Shown here in pieces: positions 47,221-58,686 of a stretch of DNA of 64,000 nt. Both the position numbers and the translations under genes were made by a program. Position 1 is the stretch's first letter. Each line of letters starts with the position of its first letter. A model generated the notes under the pieces. It was not told the origin of the DNA. It did no database searches and worked only from the letters and a program-made list of their open reading frames with translations. The stretch is from Brachionus rotundiformis. Lineage: Eukaryota; Rotifera; Eurotatoria; Ploima; Brachionidae. The stretch covers positions 361,508 through 425,507 of the forward strand of contig JAESIW010000020.1 in assembly GCA_016802295.1 (NCBI GenBank), in the 5' to 3' direction.

Positions 47221-47755
47221 CCCAGGAACGAATTCCTATTTAGGATCTTGTAAGATTCCTTAGGGTTTTATAAGAAGTAAGATCCTGATCAGATCATTAA
47301 AGTTTCTTTTAAAGATTCCTATCGTTTAAGATTTTTTAGGAGTTTTTTCCAAGAATCTTATCAAGATTTTTAAGGAGTCCTAACAGACTTTTTTACTCAA
47401 GATTCGATTAAGGAAATTATTTGGATTCTTAAATAAAATCTTATTTAAGATCTTGATTTGAAGAATTTATAAGAACCTTTAAAGATCATAAATAAGATTT
47501 CATTTAAGAATCTTTTATTAAGATTAATATAGGATTCTTGATAGGAGTCTTAACAGAAAAGTCTTAATTAGTCTTAAATTAGGATTTCTACAAGATAATG
47601 TAAGATAATAGGAATATACCTAGCTTTTCTTAAAAAATCTTTTTTAAAGGATCCTAATAGGATCTTAAAGGATAAAATTAGAATTTTTATTTGTTAAAAC
47701 AATATATTTTTGTTATGATTTTATTTAATTTTAAGTAAATTTTAATTTGCAAATA

Positions 47756-50527
47756 TTAATCGTGTTCGTTTTCATTTAAATATTCACATACAAAAATAAA
47801 TTCATTATCAACATTATAAATTATGCATTTCTCTTTAATATTGTGACTATTTATAATAATTAAATTATTTGTTTTCTTACAACAATAAAAAATATCACAA
47901 AAAAAATCTTCTTCTTTCAAATAATTAAGTTCTTTTGGAACTCTGATCTTATTAGAAGACATCAGGTCCTTTGTTATTATTTCATATGGACTAACAGCTA
48001 TATAGAAGTAATTTTCTATTTCAATAAAGTATTTAATTTCACCAAAAAATAAATTGTTTTCAACACTATATTTAATGATGCCACTTGATTTGTTTTTAGT
48101 GAGTTTTGAATATTCAATCGAAGTAAATATTTTGTTTTTAATTCTTAATCTATGTCCAATTGATAACATATTTTCATAACTTTCTATTTCAAACATTTGA
48201 AGCTCAAACGAATTTATTTTTCTTTGTATAATTGGTTCCAAAAGTTCGTTATCACTTTGCAAAGTTTTGATATCAAAAAGCTCTTTAACAAATTCACTAC
48301 TCTCTTCACTTAGATTAAAATCATCAATTTTATTTATAATCTCAAAATGAAGCAACGAATCTAAAAAAATTAATATTTAATATATAAATAATTAACATTC
48401 TTTAGAATTGCTAACTTTTTAGAAATTGCGAGTCAAAACCTCGAGTGCCATTTAGACCTCTTCTATAAAATCCAAGACAGCTTTCAAGACTGAACATTGA
48501 ATGGCCAATGAGTGAACCATGAAGTTTAACATCATTTACCAAGTGTTTTGAAATACAATGAAAAGTAAAAGTTAAATTTTCTTGCCCATAATATTTGACA
48601 TACCATTTTGAAAAAACTTTTAATAATTTTTCAGCTTTAGATAAACTGGATTCATCAACGCATTTGTGTAACAATTTGATAGCTGTAAGGAAATAATCTT
48701 AAAAATATTGTTTAAATTTTATTTTTGACACAATTACCATAGATTAGACAAGCAATGTTCCAATAGAATTTCGGCTTCAGAATATTTCTCAATAATGGAA
48801 GACAAATATACAAAAAAAAAGTGCGATACTCATTCGCTTTCCATGTTTTTACGTTTTTAAAGTCAAAATTTAATCTTTTAATGGTATGTGGAAATATAAA
48901 CTTTTTTAATTCACTTTCTAATTTTTTTTTGATGCTTTGTTTACCTTTTTATTAAAAGATTATAAAAATAATTGTGAAATTTTTAAAAATTAAAAAAACC
49001 TATATAAAAATCTTTTTTATGATTCGAACTATCAAACCAGTTATTTAGAATTGATTTAAAAATGCCAAGACAAACTAGATGCATGTAATCGATAGGTATC
49101 GAATTTGGTAAACCCAGTTTTTTTGAAATTGTAATTTTTCCTTTTATACCGTTTTCAGGTAGCTTTTCTGTGCCAATCTGAGAGTCTAATTCAAATGTTT
49201 CTTTAGATCTCAGGGGATAATTGTTCTGAGAATAAGTCATTTTTTTATAGCTGTTCTTATAGTCTCCTTAAATATTAGATATTAATTAAATGGTAAATTT
49301 ACAAATTTTTTAATTTACCTGGATTTAAACAATAGGCACAGCCATAGTAACCGTTAAATTGATTCATATTCAAGACCATTGATTTTGCTGGTGTATCGCA
49401 AAGTATTCCATATATTTTTATACTAAAATTGTATTCTCTAAAATTTTTATTAAATTTTATTCCATTTCTGTTTATTGTCTCAATTTCTTCGATCAGGCTA
49501 GAAAACAAAATGTCTGATGTTGGTTTTTTTGATCCAAACCAAATACCATAAACGAGTTTATTTTTTATTGAATCTCTAAGACTTAAAGGCAATTCACACA
49601 ACCCAATAATAATTGGCCAAAAATGTTTTGAATTAGACTTAGATACTGCTATACCGTCAGTATACACCATAATATTTAATTGGTTTGTTTTTTCACCATC
49701 AGAATAATGCTCACCATCAGTCAGGTCTTTAAAACATCGATTACTATTTCGAACAAAATTTTCAATTTTATTGATATTATTTCTGATTAGTCTTGTTAAT
49801 CTAGATTGAATATCAAGATAAGTGAACGAATTATTTTGCTTTATAAGCTTTTTGTTATTCGAACAATTATGGTTTTGGCATTTTTTATCAATGCTCAATT
49901 CGACTAAACAAGCATCACAAAATTTTTTTTCTTTAAATTGTTCAGTTTCACTGTTAACTAACTTGTTTAATTTATTGATTGTTTTAGGTAAATCATTCGA
50001 AATTGGAAGCAACATGCGTAATAGTTCGAGAAGTTTTTGTTGAGCAAAAGATGACAAGTCAAAACGATTAAAAAAACAAATAATTAAAAGTGACGCTTCT
50101 TTTGTGGACAATTCCGAACCAGAATAAAGCCTAGTTCAGTAATTTTTATTTAATTTTTTTTAAGATTCTATTTTAAAATCAAACCGTTTTTCTTCTACAG
50201 TAAAATCAAAACTTTCTTCAAAAGATGAGTTTTGAATTCTGTTTATCAATTCTTCTGTCAAATATTTTCTATTTGAATCAATTTCGTTTTGTTCATCAAC
50301 CTGATTCTCAACAGAATTTTCGATTTGGACGGAAAAACTATTAATTTCGAGTTCAGTTTTATTACTCAATAGATTATTTGAATTTTTTTTTTTTTTTTCG
50401 TATTTGGATTTTCGTCTAAAATTTCATCAATAACAGTCTTACGAGAAATTGAATTTTTTGAAATAAATAAGACATTTTCTTCGTCAGAACTAGTTTCAAA
50501 ATTGAAAACTGTTTTTTTTCCAGTCAT
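47756..50527 (-). CDS. EnSpm/CACTA-like transposase, multi-exon
   Basis: The N-terminus MTGKKTVFNFETSSDEEN (50527) leads to a 16-A run at 50383-50398 that puts the next frame off by one base, then the exon to 50160. The next exons are about 50130-49299, 49240-48983, about 48960-48740, 48674-48411 and 48355-47756. Signature stretches are YSGSELSTKEASLLI, LNIMVYTDGIAVSKSNSKHF, WFGSKKPTSDILF, MNQFNGYYGCAYCLNPG, IPIDYMHLVCLGIFKSILNN, WFDSSNHKK and FHCISKHLVNDV...GHSMFSLES. This is the animal tnp2-like/EnSpm transposase family. The homopolymer shift may be a sequencing error. The protein would bind the subterminal repeats and cut the ends. Confidence 0.75.
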
Positions 50528-50727
50528 TTTAAAATAGATTTGCAAAAAAAAATTTTTAATCCAATAATTAATCTAAAAAAAAAATAAACTTATCGGCTAA
50601 AAATAAAATTAATCTAATTATTCAATTATCTAATTTAATCGCGACTCTTTTTAAAATTTTCTTCCAAATATAAATGCTATTTCTATATATTTTTTTTCAA
50701 GTTAAATTAAAAAAACAAAAAAAGAAA
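50528..50727. promoter_or_regulatory. Bidirectional promoter region inside the EnSpm-like element
   Basis: The transposase ATG (50527, minus) and the second gene's ATG (50728, plus) are 200 bases apart and face outward. This leaves one short shared control region. No core element was recognised. Confidence 0.5.
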
Positions 50728-51902
50728 ATGTCACCAACAAGCAACAATCCAAAATCACAAGCACCTAGACAATCACAAAGTATGTTTTATTATTTAATAT
50801 TTTTTTATGTTTTTGAATTCTAATGTTTGAATTTTTTTTGCTGTTGGAATTACTAAACCGGCTTTAGATAGACCAAGTGCTTTGAGACAAAATAAAAATG
50901 CAACAAACATTCAAGAATCTCAAAACAACGTTTGTACTTATTTTATTTTTATATTATGTGTTTATTTTTTTTATTAGAATGCTTCAAATTTTCTCAACGA
51001 AGTTTCAAAAAAAATCGACGGTCTTGTCTTTAGTTTTGATGATTTTCGTGTCACAATTGATCAGACTAAAACACAACTGAACACTTTTGAAAATCAGTTG
51101 CTTGAAAAAATCGAACGGTTTGATCGAATTCTAGCAAACATGTATACAAAGATTGAGCATTTAGAACAAACACAGCATGTCGCTACGGCGTCTTTGTCCG
51201 GTCAAAGTCGTTTTAGTCCTGAATTGATAAGTCAAGCTAAAGATCAATTAGGAATCGACCTAACTGTTGACTTGGTATTATTTAATTATTATTTTAATAT
51301 CAATTTATTTATTATTATTATTAGGTCTACAACGGCAAAAATCTTCTTGCACTTGTTCCATTCAACAAGAACAACATTAACATTTATGGCACAAAGTTGA
51401 TTGGTAAACTTTTCACAAAAAAAGAACTATCCGAGGGTACGATTGAACCAACAAGGACACAAACTCCAGCTCTAGATCCAGTTCGAATAAATCTAATTAA
51501 AGGTATTTTTTCATTCAAGTTAAAAAAATATTTAAATATTAATTTTAAAAATCTTTAAAAGCATGTTATATGAAAAAATTAAAGACCGTTGAAGCATTCA
51601 CTGACAACTGGGACAGTGTCATTAAGTCGCTTAGGCAAAAATGCCTGGATGCAAAAAAATATCTAACTAAGCGTTAGATTTATTAATTTTTAATATTCAA
51701 ATTTTGTAGTTTTTTTAAAGATCCAGAAGCTGGTGACTCCATGGACGATGCAAATGATGATTCAAGACCTTTAAATGAAACCCAGGGCGTTCAAGACTCC
51801 ATTCCTTCAAACCAAACTCCAGCAGACCTATCGGCATTAGATCAAACACAAATCGAACAACAAGAGCTTGACATCAATATGAATTCCTTGCCGCCATATT
51901 AA
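50728..51902 (+). CDS. Coiled-coil and probable BEN-domain protein of the EnSpm-like element
   Basis: Exons 50728-50779, 50841-50929, 50978-51274, 51325-51502, 51562-51672 and 51721-51902 join into 302 residues in one frame. The acceptor before 50841 reads TG instead of AG, so that splice is doubtful. The N-terminus is Ser/Gln-rich. Exon 3 is a coiled coil (FLNEVSKKIDGLV, LLEKIERFDRILANMYTKIE). Residues about 130-220 (YGTKLIGKLFTKKELSEG...ALDPVRINLIKACYMKK) resemble a BEN domain, a DNA- and chromatin-binding fold. The C-terminus is acidic and Gln-rich. A broken relative lies at 45682-46330. By analogy with TNPA of plant Spm it may bind the subterminal repeats, which is inference. Confidence 0.6.
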
Positions 51903-52109
51903 GTCCCAGCATATTTAATTTTTTTTTCCTATTATTCAATTAGTTTTTTTTTTGATTTCTATATTATTTGTTTTGTTTTGAATTATTTTGTTATTTTTAT
52001 TATTTTCCTTTAGCTTTAATTTCTTTATAGTTTTTATTTTTTGATTTTTTTTCTTTTATGATTTAAATAAATAGATTTTGATCTAGCTTAAATTCAAAAT
52101 TTTTTTATT

Positions 52110-52400
52110 CCACCAAACCCTTAGAATGTCCTTAGGATATCCTAGATAAGAACTTGAAAGATCCTTACATTTCCTAAAATTTGAATTGTTTGATTATTGA
52201 TTTATAGTTTTTAGGAATTAATAGGATCCCATAAGATCCTATATTCTTATAGGACTTTTAAGGAAATTTAGCTAGGATCTTATACCGTCCTGGACTAGGA
52301 TCCTATACTGTCCTGTACTAGGATTTTGACTAGGAAATGACCCAGAATCCTATCAGGAAACTTGATAGGATACTATTTAAGATCCAGTTAAGAATTCGTC
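52110..52400. repeat. Right subterminal repeat region of the EnSpm-like element
   Basis: Many copies of short variants of AGGATCCTA and AAGATCCTTA in both orientations. Similar arrays lie at 47225-47660, 45400-45620 and 46430-46640. They are probably transposase or BEN-protein binding sites. Confidence 0.6.
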
Positions 52401-52488
52401 TTTGGGTACCTTGTCAAGCCAAGTAAAATTAAATGCTCGGTCTTTAATCTTTTAAATTAAATAAAATTAAAATATTAAATTAAAATTT

Positions 52489-53160
52489 TTATTTTTTATT
52501 TGATTGTTGAGGTTTTTTTTTCTTTTTACAAGATAGTGGATTTGGTTGTTTGGCCTTCTTTTTCCTGTGTACTCGCTTCACTTGTGGTCTTTGCTCATTG
52601 AGTTTCTTTTTTAATTCTTTTATGGTTTTCATCTCGTCATATTTAGGAGCAAGTTTTCCCTTAAGTTTTTTATTGACCAATTTATCGTTTATTTCAGAGG
52701 GTTTTTCCAAATTAATCGCATTGTGCGATATTATCATTAGCGGTGTCCCAGGTACATTGCGGACTATATCCTTCAAACTTTCACTTTGAGTAGCAACAAT
52801 GTACTTTATGTCACCTGATTCTGTGATCAAATTTTTAAAACACTTTTCTGAACTAACAAAATTTCGCTTGTGTTTACACTCAACCAGTTGGTATTGTTTT
52901 AAAATGAGCATGGCACCTCGCGTTGGTTTTCCCAGAATTTCTGTCTCATGTATTGCGCATTTGGTAGTCAGTAGTTTACATTTATTATCCTTTACATCGA
53001 AAAACTTGGGCATTTGCTCGGCTAAGTTTATTTTGCAATTGAGGGCCTCGTTGGCAAATGTTCCATCAATTAGGACATTATAGCCTTTGGTGTCCAAATT
53101 AAAGTTGGATCTGTAGTATTTGAGAACACGTTTTGTATGTTTGTGACGCCGGATTTTCAT
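52489..53160 (-). CDS. UTP23: rRNA-processing factor UTP23 (PIN-domain)
   Basis: A single exon of 223 residues. It starts MKIRRHKHTKRVLKYYRSNF, then VLIDGTFANEAL, the beginning of the degenerate PIN nuclease fold. It has LTTKCAIHETEILG, a Cys/His cluster (C-K-L, VECKHKRNF, C of SSEKCF) that may bind zinc, VATQSESLKDIVRNVPGTPLMII, and a Lys-rich C-terminus typical of nucleolar proteins. UTP23 acts in the nucleolus in the 90S/SSU processome, in release of snR30/U17 and 18S maturation. Length and order match the family. It lies just outside the right end of the EnSpm-like element (80 bases). Confidence 0.93.
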   Translation of the reverse strand: MKIRRHKHTKRVLKYYRSNFNLDTKGYNVLIDGTFANEALNCKINLAEQMPKFFDVKDNKCKLLTTKCAIHETEILGKPTRGAMLILKQYQLVECKHKRNFVSSEKCFKNLITESGDIKYIVATQSESLKDIVRNVPGTPLMIISHNAINLEKPSEINDKLVNKKLKGKLAPKYDEMKTIKELKKKLNEQRPQVKRVHRKKKAKQPNPLSCKKKKKPQQSNKK

Positions 53161-53483
53161 TGTCTATTTGGGTTTTTAAAACAATAATTAAATTTAATTA
53201 ATTGAGAATTATTTGATAAAAAATTTTTGTGCTATGTTTTAAATTTTCATTCTCAACTTAACATTAACTTTAAATTGAACATTTTTTTTAATATTTTTTT
53301 TTGTAATAATGGCCTATGATTCACAATTTTATTAACTTTTTTTTTTAAGTTTTTTTTTAAGCCTATAAATGAAAGATAATTTATGGGAAAATTGATAATA
53401 AAATTTTTTCTAATTAAAATAAAATTATAAAAATTTGTCATTATTGGAGCAAATTCTTATTGAAAAAATTTAAAAATTAAATT

Positions 53484-53717
53484 AAGACCTGACAATTTTT
53501 TAAAGATGAGCTTTACAGAAGAACTAAATCAGAGCCGATGAGCCAATGTATAATAAAATAAAATAATAACCTTTCAATTTAATTCATAAAAAATTAAATT
53601 AATTGACAAGTATAAAAATTGACAGTCTTTTATTATTTTATTTTATAATACATTGGCTCATCGGCTCTGATTTAGTTCTTCTGTAAAGCTCATTTTTTAA
53701 AAATTGTCAGGTCTTTA
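53484..53717. repeat. Long near-perfect hairpin with about 85-bp arms
   Basis: AAGACCTGACAATTTTT and the next 70 bases (including GAGCTTTACAGAAGAACT and GAGCCGATGAGCCAATG) are repeated as the complement at 53632-53717 after a spacer of about 60 bases. Few mismatches are seen. Probably a recent fold-back or MITE insertion upstream of UTP23. Confidence 0.8.
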
Positions 53718-54629
53718 TTTATCCTTTATAGAATTTACAATCTGTAATTAAAGTGATTAAGTAACTGAAAGGTTATAAATTTATAAGCTATAGGGTTAAT
53801 GTTAAGCTCTTAGCAGAAAATATCAATTTAAATTTAAGATAAATTTTAATTTTTATTTAATTAGTTTTTTATTTTTTTTCCATAAACTAAATCAAATATT
53901 ATTTTTGAAAATAGAATAATTTAAAAAAAAACATTATTGAAATTTTAATAAAAGAAGCTATAAATTAATAGGTTTAGCATAAACTCTATGGTATTAAACT
54001 TAGCCAATTTTTATCTCCTTATCGACTTGTGTAAATCTTCAAAAGTAACCATGGCTGATTTTTGCTTTCTAATTATCTCCTGTTCGAATTTTTCGTCATT
54101 TCAATGCCATTTTCCCATGAAAACCGTATTTATTAGTAAGACCAAATTTAATTAATTGTGTTAATAAAAATTATTTAAAATTTTAAAATATTTGAAATAA
54201 TTTTACTAATTTTTTATCGACCCTAATCCTACCCTAAACCCGAAAATGCAAATTAATTTAATATTTTATTAATCAAATTTTTTATTTGAATTTTTCAGAT
54301 ACAGATACAAAAATAATAGATAGTTATTTGATTTTTTTAATTTTTAAATTCTTATCAACCTGATCAATATCTTCAAAAATCATAAGTAATCAATGAAAAA
54401 TATTTAATAAATATTTTGTATCTTGAGATTTAAAAGATTTAAAGATACAATATATTTTTTTTATCAATAATTATTGATAAATGGGCATCAGCTTATCAGT
54501 TGATAAAAAGTTAATTCATTGATCTACTTTCCAAATTTTTATCAATTTTTAAGACTTTTTATATTAAATTTTAACAATTTCGTTTGAATGCATTTTTATA
54601 ATAATCTATCTTAAATTATACTGATAAAA
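53718..54629. other. Upstream region of the PAN-like gene
   Basis: AT-rich with several direct TTGATAAA-type motifs at 54470-54560. No gene seen. The start of transcription for the gene at 54630 must be here. Confidence 0.4.
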
Positions 54630-55613
54630 ATGAAAAAATTAATTCTTATATTTGTCTTTGTTTACAGCGTGCACTCGCAGATAGACGTTGGTAGTGATTT
54701 GATGCGGCGTGTAATGGTCAAAATGCACACGCGAGTCGACCAGCTTATGTTTTCCTTGCTAGATACCTGGAAAAAATCAGATTTGGACATGGTAAACTAC
54801 ACATTTCTCGACCAATACTCTTTTGATGACATGAACAAAATAATGTACAACATTGATCAAGCCAAAACTGCAGCTAACCAAGATTTAGTCACCTATTTAA
54901 TTGATTTGCTGCTTAACCGGGTCGAATTGTGGCAGTTTGGCAAAGAATTGTCTTGTGAATGGTGTCTGGCTAGCAAAAAGCTCAATAAGATGGAAAGTGA
55001 TTATTTGATAGATAAATCAAAGCCTACACTTCAACAAAATTTGGTACATGTGCAAAAGATGTTTTCCGAGATTGGTCTACCTAAGATGGCTTTCGCAGAG
55101 TTTAGAACTTCAAACGAGCTCAGAATATTTCTTACCAAGTCGATAGAGATATCAAAAAGAAAGCTTTTTCTATTACAGAAATCCAAGTTTTTTGCTTTCA
55201 AAGTGTGGAAAACAAGTGGCACTGAGCTGCACAGTAACTTAATGGACATGAATTCAAGTATTTTGACCGATGTGTTTCCGGCTCCTTGTGTGCTCTACTA
55301 CCCGCTGGTACTAACCGACTCTCGGTGGGTAGATCTGAATGAAAGAATCATTACTCTCGAGATGGAACAGACAGAAGGAAGTGTGTATTATAAAGGTATC
55401 AGGTTGGTCAATCATTTCAAGTATGTTCGTGTAAAATCAGTCAAAGAATGCTTTGAAAAGTGCCTAGAAAATGAAGCCTGTGCCGCCATAACCTACAGAC
55501 CTATAAACAAAGATGGATGCCATTTTTATAGAAGTGATGAGTTTAAAGTGGTCAAGGATCCCGAATGGGTATCTGCTTCAAATTATAATTTACTTTCGTT
55601 TTTAAAGTATTAA
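54630..55613 (+). CDS. Secreted protein with C-terminal PAN/Apple-like domain
   Basis: A single exon of 327 residues. The first 16 residues (MKKLILIFVFVYSVHS) form a clear signal peptide. The middle is mostly helical with a C-E-W-C pair (residues about 110-113). The C-terminal 85 residues (about 245-327) match a PAN/Apple-type module: VYYKGIRLV, then VKSVKECFEKCLENEACAAITYRP, then GCHFY. PAN domains bind proteins or sugars outside the cell. I do not recognise the N-terminal region. The composition is less AT-rich than the flanks, as in other real genes here. Confidence 0.75.
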   Translation: MKKLILIFVFVYSVHSQIDVGSDLMRRVMVKMHTRVDQLMFSLLDTWKKSDLDMVNYTFLDQYSFDDMNKIMYNIDQAKTAANQDLVTYLIDLLLNRVELWQFGKELSCEWCLASKKLNKMESDYLIDKSKPTLQQNLVHVQKMFSEIGLPKMAFAEFRTSNELRIFLTKSIEISKRKLFLLQKSKFFAFKVWKTSGTELHSNLMDMNSSILTDVFPAPCVLYYPLVLTDSRWVDLNERIITLEMEQTEGSVYYKGIRLVNHFKYVRVKSVKECFEKCLENEACAAITYRPINKDGCHFYRSDEFKVVKDPEWVSASNYNLLSFLKY

Positions 55614-56439
55614 TTAAAAAATATTTTATTTTTTTCTGCACTCAATTTAATAAATTAATAATTTAAATTTAATAAATAACCAACAAATTTTACGAATTTA
55701 CTAGCAGATCTATTTAAAATAAAAAAGTGTTATGACCGAGAAAAGGGATTAAACTAAATTAAAAGATGAATTCAGGGTGATAATTTTTTATTTACTTCTC
55801 GTTGCCGTGAATTATGTAAATAACTGTGAATATGATATTTAAAAAAAAAAGAAAATTAATTAATTATTTTTTAGAATTAATGAATAGAAATTAAATATTT
55901 AAATTTTTTTAAGTTGCTTCTAAGTAGCTGATTTGATGAAATGTGGTCCAAATGTTGTATTTCTCTCAAAAACTACAACTAAATGTCTATAGTTCCACAG
56001 TGCAATACAATGATCTCATGCGCTTAGCAAGTCGTTAGTATTTAACACTGTGTAAAATATTAGACATACGCGATTAGAAAAAAAACTTGAGAAATATTTC
56101 ATTTTATTTTCTTTTCTCCTTTTCTTTATTATTTGTTCAGGCTAGAAGTGGCCATTTATTAATAAATGTACTATTACTTAATTATTAATTTTCTTTATTA
56201 TTTGTGTTATAACTGCAAACCACCAAATCCTCACCGATCCGGGCAAACTTATTTATTTATTTATTTAGGGTTTATAACACAAAATCAAAAAAATCTCTTT
56301 CTAAACAATCCGCTTGATGACATTTCTTAATGGTAGAAAAGTGTTTCTGTAAAATGGTGCAACACTCAAGAAACTAAACGCCAATGTACTAGCTTTTTGT
56401 ATTTGGAAGATATTTTCAGATTCTGTAGGCAAATGTCAT
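55614..56439. other. Intergenic region, nothing recognised
   Basis: AT-rich. A short TTAT tandem run at 56251-56267. No gene or repeat pair seen. Confidence 0.4.
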
Positions 56440-57775
56440 TGGTACTAGTGTTATTTTTCTCTAATTGTCATCTAACATTTTGTTTCCTTTGCTACCAATC
56501 GCTAGCAAAGTGTTTTGCGGAATAATTCTGGGAAAAATTAGAGCTGTTTTGGACGCAATACATAGAGAAGATCAGACAGGATTTAGGCATTGTGAAATTT
56601 CCAATACAAAAATAAAATGTGTCAAATTTTTTTAATCAAATTAACATTTATTGTCAATAAATGTCAGCTAATTGACCAAAAGAATTTTTTTTAATTAAAA
56701 AACAAAATATTATTTTAGTAGACGAGATTATAATCAAAATATATTTCTATTAAACAAAATATTAATTTCTTACTTAAATTTTCTTATTGTTAATAGAATT
56801 TTTTATATATCAAAAGCATTTGACAATGTCTGAATTGAGGATCTTATTTGTAAGCTTATAAAAATTAATCATAGATCATTTCTGAATTTGATATATTTAG
56901 AAGTAAATGTAGATGGATACTTCAGTGACCAATATCCAGTTAGAACAGGGCTGTGTAATTAGTCCTCTTCCATTTAACATATTTATCAGCGATATGCCAA
57001 AAAGGAACACAACGAATAGCCAATACTCCCTGCAGATGATATTTTAAAAAAGAGAAGAAATCTTGAGATTACAGAACTTGAAAAGTGGCTTTTGAAATGG
57101 AAGATGAAAATTTCAGTTGAAACGTTTTGCTACATGATTACATCAGAAAATTCAAAAGAAAAAACTGATTTCGATCTAAAAATATATAAAAATAGCCATA
57201 ATCAATGTAATGTCTCAGCTTAGCTGCAATCACAAAGACTAAATTATATTTGCTTTATTTATTATATATTTTAATTTTAATTTTATACTGATTGATTTTT
57301 TTACTAAAATGGGGGATGCACAATCAAGTAAGGTTTTTGGTGATTTTGTTTGATTCAAAATCAAACTTCACTCCCATGTAAATTTAATTAAATATCCATC
57401 AAAAAATGGGATCCTGATTTTAAGAAATCTTAATAAATCTTTAATTGGCTCAATCTTGGACTTTTCTTTCCCATGTTTAAATTCTATATCTGATGCCAAC
57501 TTGAAAAGAATCCAAGTTATTCAAAATTCAGCGGTACGGTCTATATTAAAACTAAAGTATGATATTTCATCTAACATTATCCATCATGAGGCCATAAATA
57601 AACTTAAACTTCATACTATCACGAATCGACTTTTTGAATTAAGTGAAAGATATGACAGGAAAGGACTGGTTAATTCGGCTCCTCTGGTGGTAAGACTATT
57701 AAATACAAAGCAGGTTTTGAATCAAGGCCAAAACTTTACTCCAATCCACTGTGTAATTGCTACCTAAATATCTCT
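56440..57775 (+). pseudogene. LINE reverse transcriptase remnant
   Basis: Reads PIASKVFCGIILGKIRAVLD and EDQTGFRHC at 56497-56605. Next are SKAFDNV and EDLICKLIKI (56810-56870), VISPLLFNIFISDMP-like and ADDIL (about 56960-57045, the catalytic box), LEKWLLKWKMKISVE (57075-57122), and LDFSFPCLNSISDANLKRIQ with LKLHTITNRLFELSERYDRKG (57459-57668). All are in shifting frames with stops. The order of motifs is the full RT core to C-terminus. Confidence 0.82.
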
Positions 57776-57817
57776 TTTTTCAGCTGAATCTTCAGATATT
57801 CAATCATAAATAATCTG

Positions 57818-57990
57818 AGCAAAGTAAAATTTTTGATCAAATTTCAAGCGCTCAATCTTGCTCAAACATTTCAGATGCGCAATTAAATTTCATCTCAAAT
57901 TTTTTATTCTTTTAACATTTTAACGCTTTATTTTTAAACTTTTTAAAAATGATTGTAATTTCAAAAAATGCATTGAAATTTAATTGTTCA
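57818..57990. repeat. Rearranged copy of the AGCAAAG MITE family
   Basis: The first 80 bases match 8330-8400. After about 57890, the sequence folds back: 57930-57990 is the complement of the internal part of the same family, so the copy is a partial inverted dimer. Confidence 0.65.
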
Positions 57991-58686
57991 TTTAATCTGT
58001 CACTTTTTGTTACAATTAATCTTTTTTATTAAAACTTATTTTAATTAATCTTTTTCTATTAAATTTAATTTTTAAATTTGTTTATGATTTTTTGATTTAT
58101 ATTTTTTATACTTTAAGGAGCTTTTGCTACCAAAAATCAGTTCGATTAGAACATATCATCTGGTCAAGCACCATAAACAAATAATGTCTTGTCTAATTAT
58201 TAAATAATTTTTATTGTAATTAAATATATTATCTAGTATTTTAATATCTTAAAATAACTAAATAAAAGGAGTGATTTTATTCAAGGGCATTTGATTAACA
58301 TTGAATGTTGAAAAATTGATTTAAAAAAAGTCACTTTGTAATTATATATTTGACATTTATGTGACAATTTCAAATGATTTATTCACAAATAAATAAAATA
58401 TTTTATTATTTATAGTCTATGTTAATAAATTTTCTCTTTATTCTCTCTTCTCCTTCGAAGAGGTCAGCTACTTAGAACAACACTAATCAGACAAAAAAAA
58501 TTACCACACAATGAACTAATTTTTGTCCAATAGTTTATAGCCGGATATGTGTGTGTATACTTTAAAATGGACATTCAAAATGGCGATCAGACTGATCAAT
58601 AGTTTACTACAAAATTTATTTATGTATTTATAACTCGATATTTTGTTGATTAGAATTCATTTTTGAAAGACACGAATCTCCACGAA
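57991..58686. promoter_or_regulatory. Upstream region of the hnRNP gene with possible 5' UTR intron
   Basis: A splice acceptor-like TTGTTGATTAG lies at 58642-58652, 34 bases before the ATG. A 5' UTR intron is therefore possible. No core promoter identified. Confidence 0.4.

Larger units (their letters stand above)
47221..52406. mobile_element. EnSpm/CACTA-like DNA transposon with two divergent genes
   Basis: Ends are inverted repeats CCCAGGAACGAATTCCTA (47221) and, complemented, CCCAAAGACGAATTCTTA (to 52406), each followed by a GGATCTT-type motif. TA lies directly outside both ends. Long runs of short subterminal repeats (AGGATCCTAA, AAGATCTTAA variants) occupy 47225-47660 and 52120-52390, as in plant EnSpm elements. 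A transposase runs on the minus strand from 50527 to 47756, and a second gene on the plus strand from 50728 to 51902. Confidence 0.8.
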
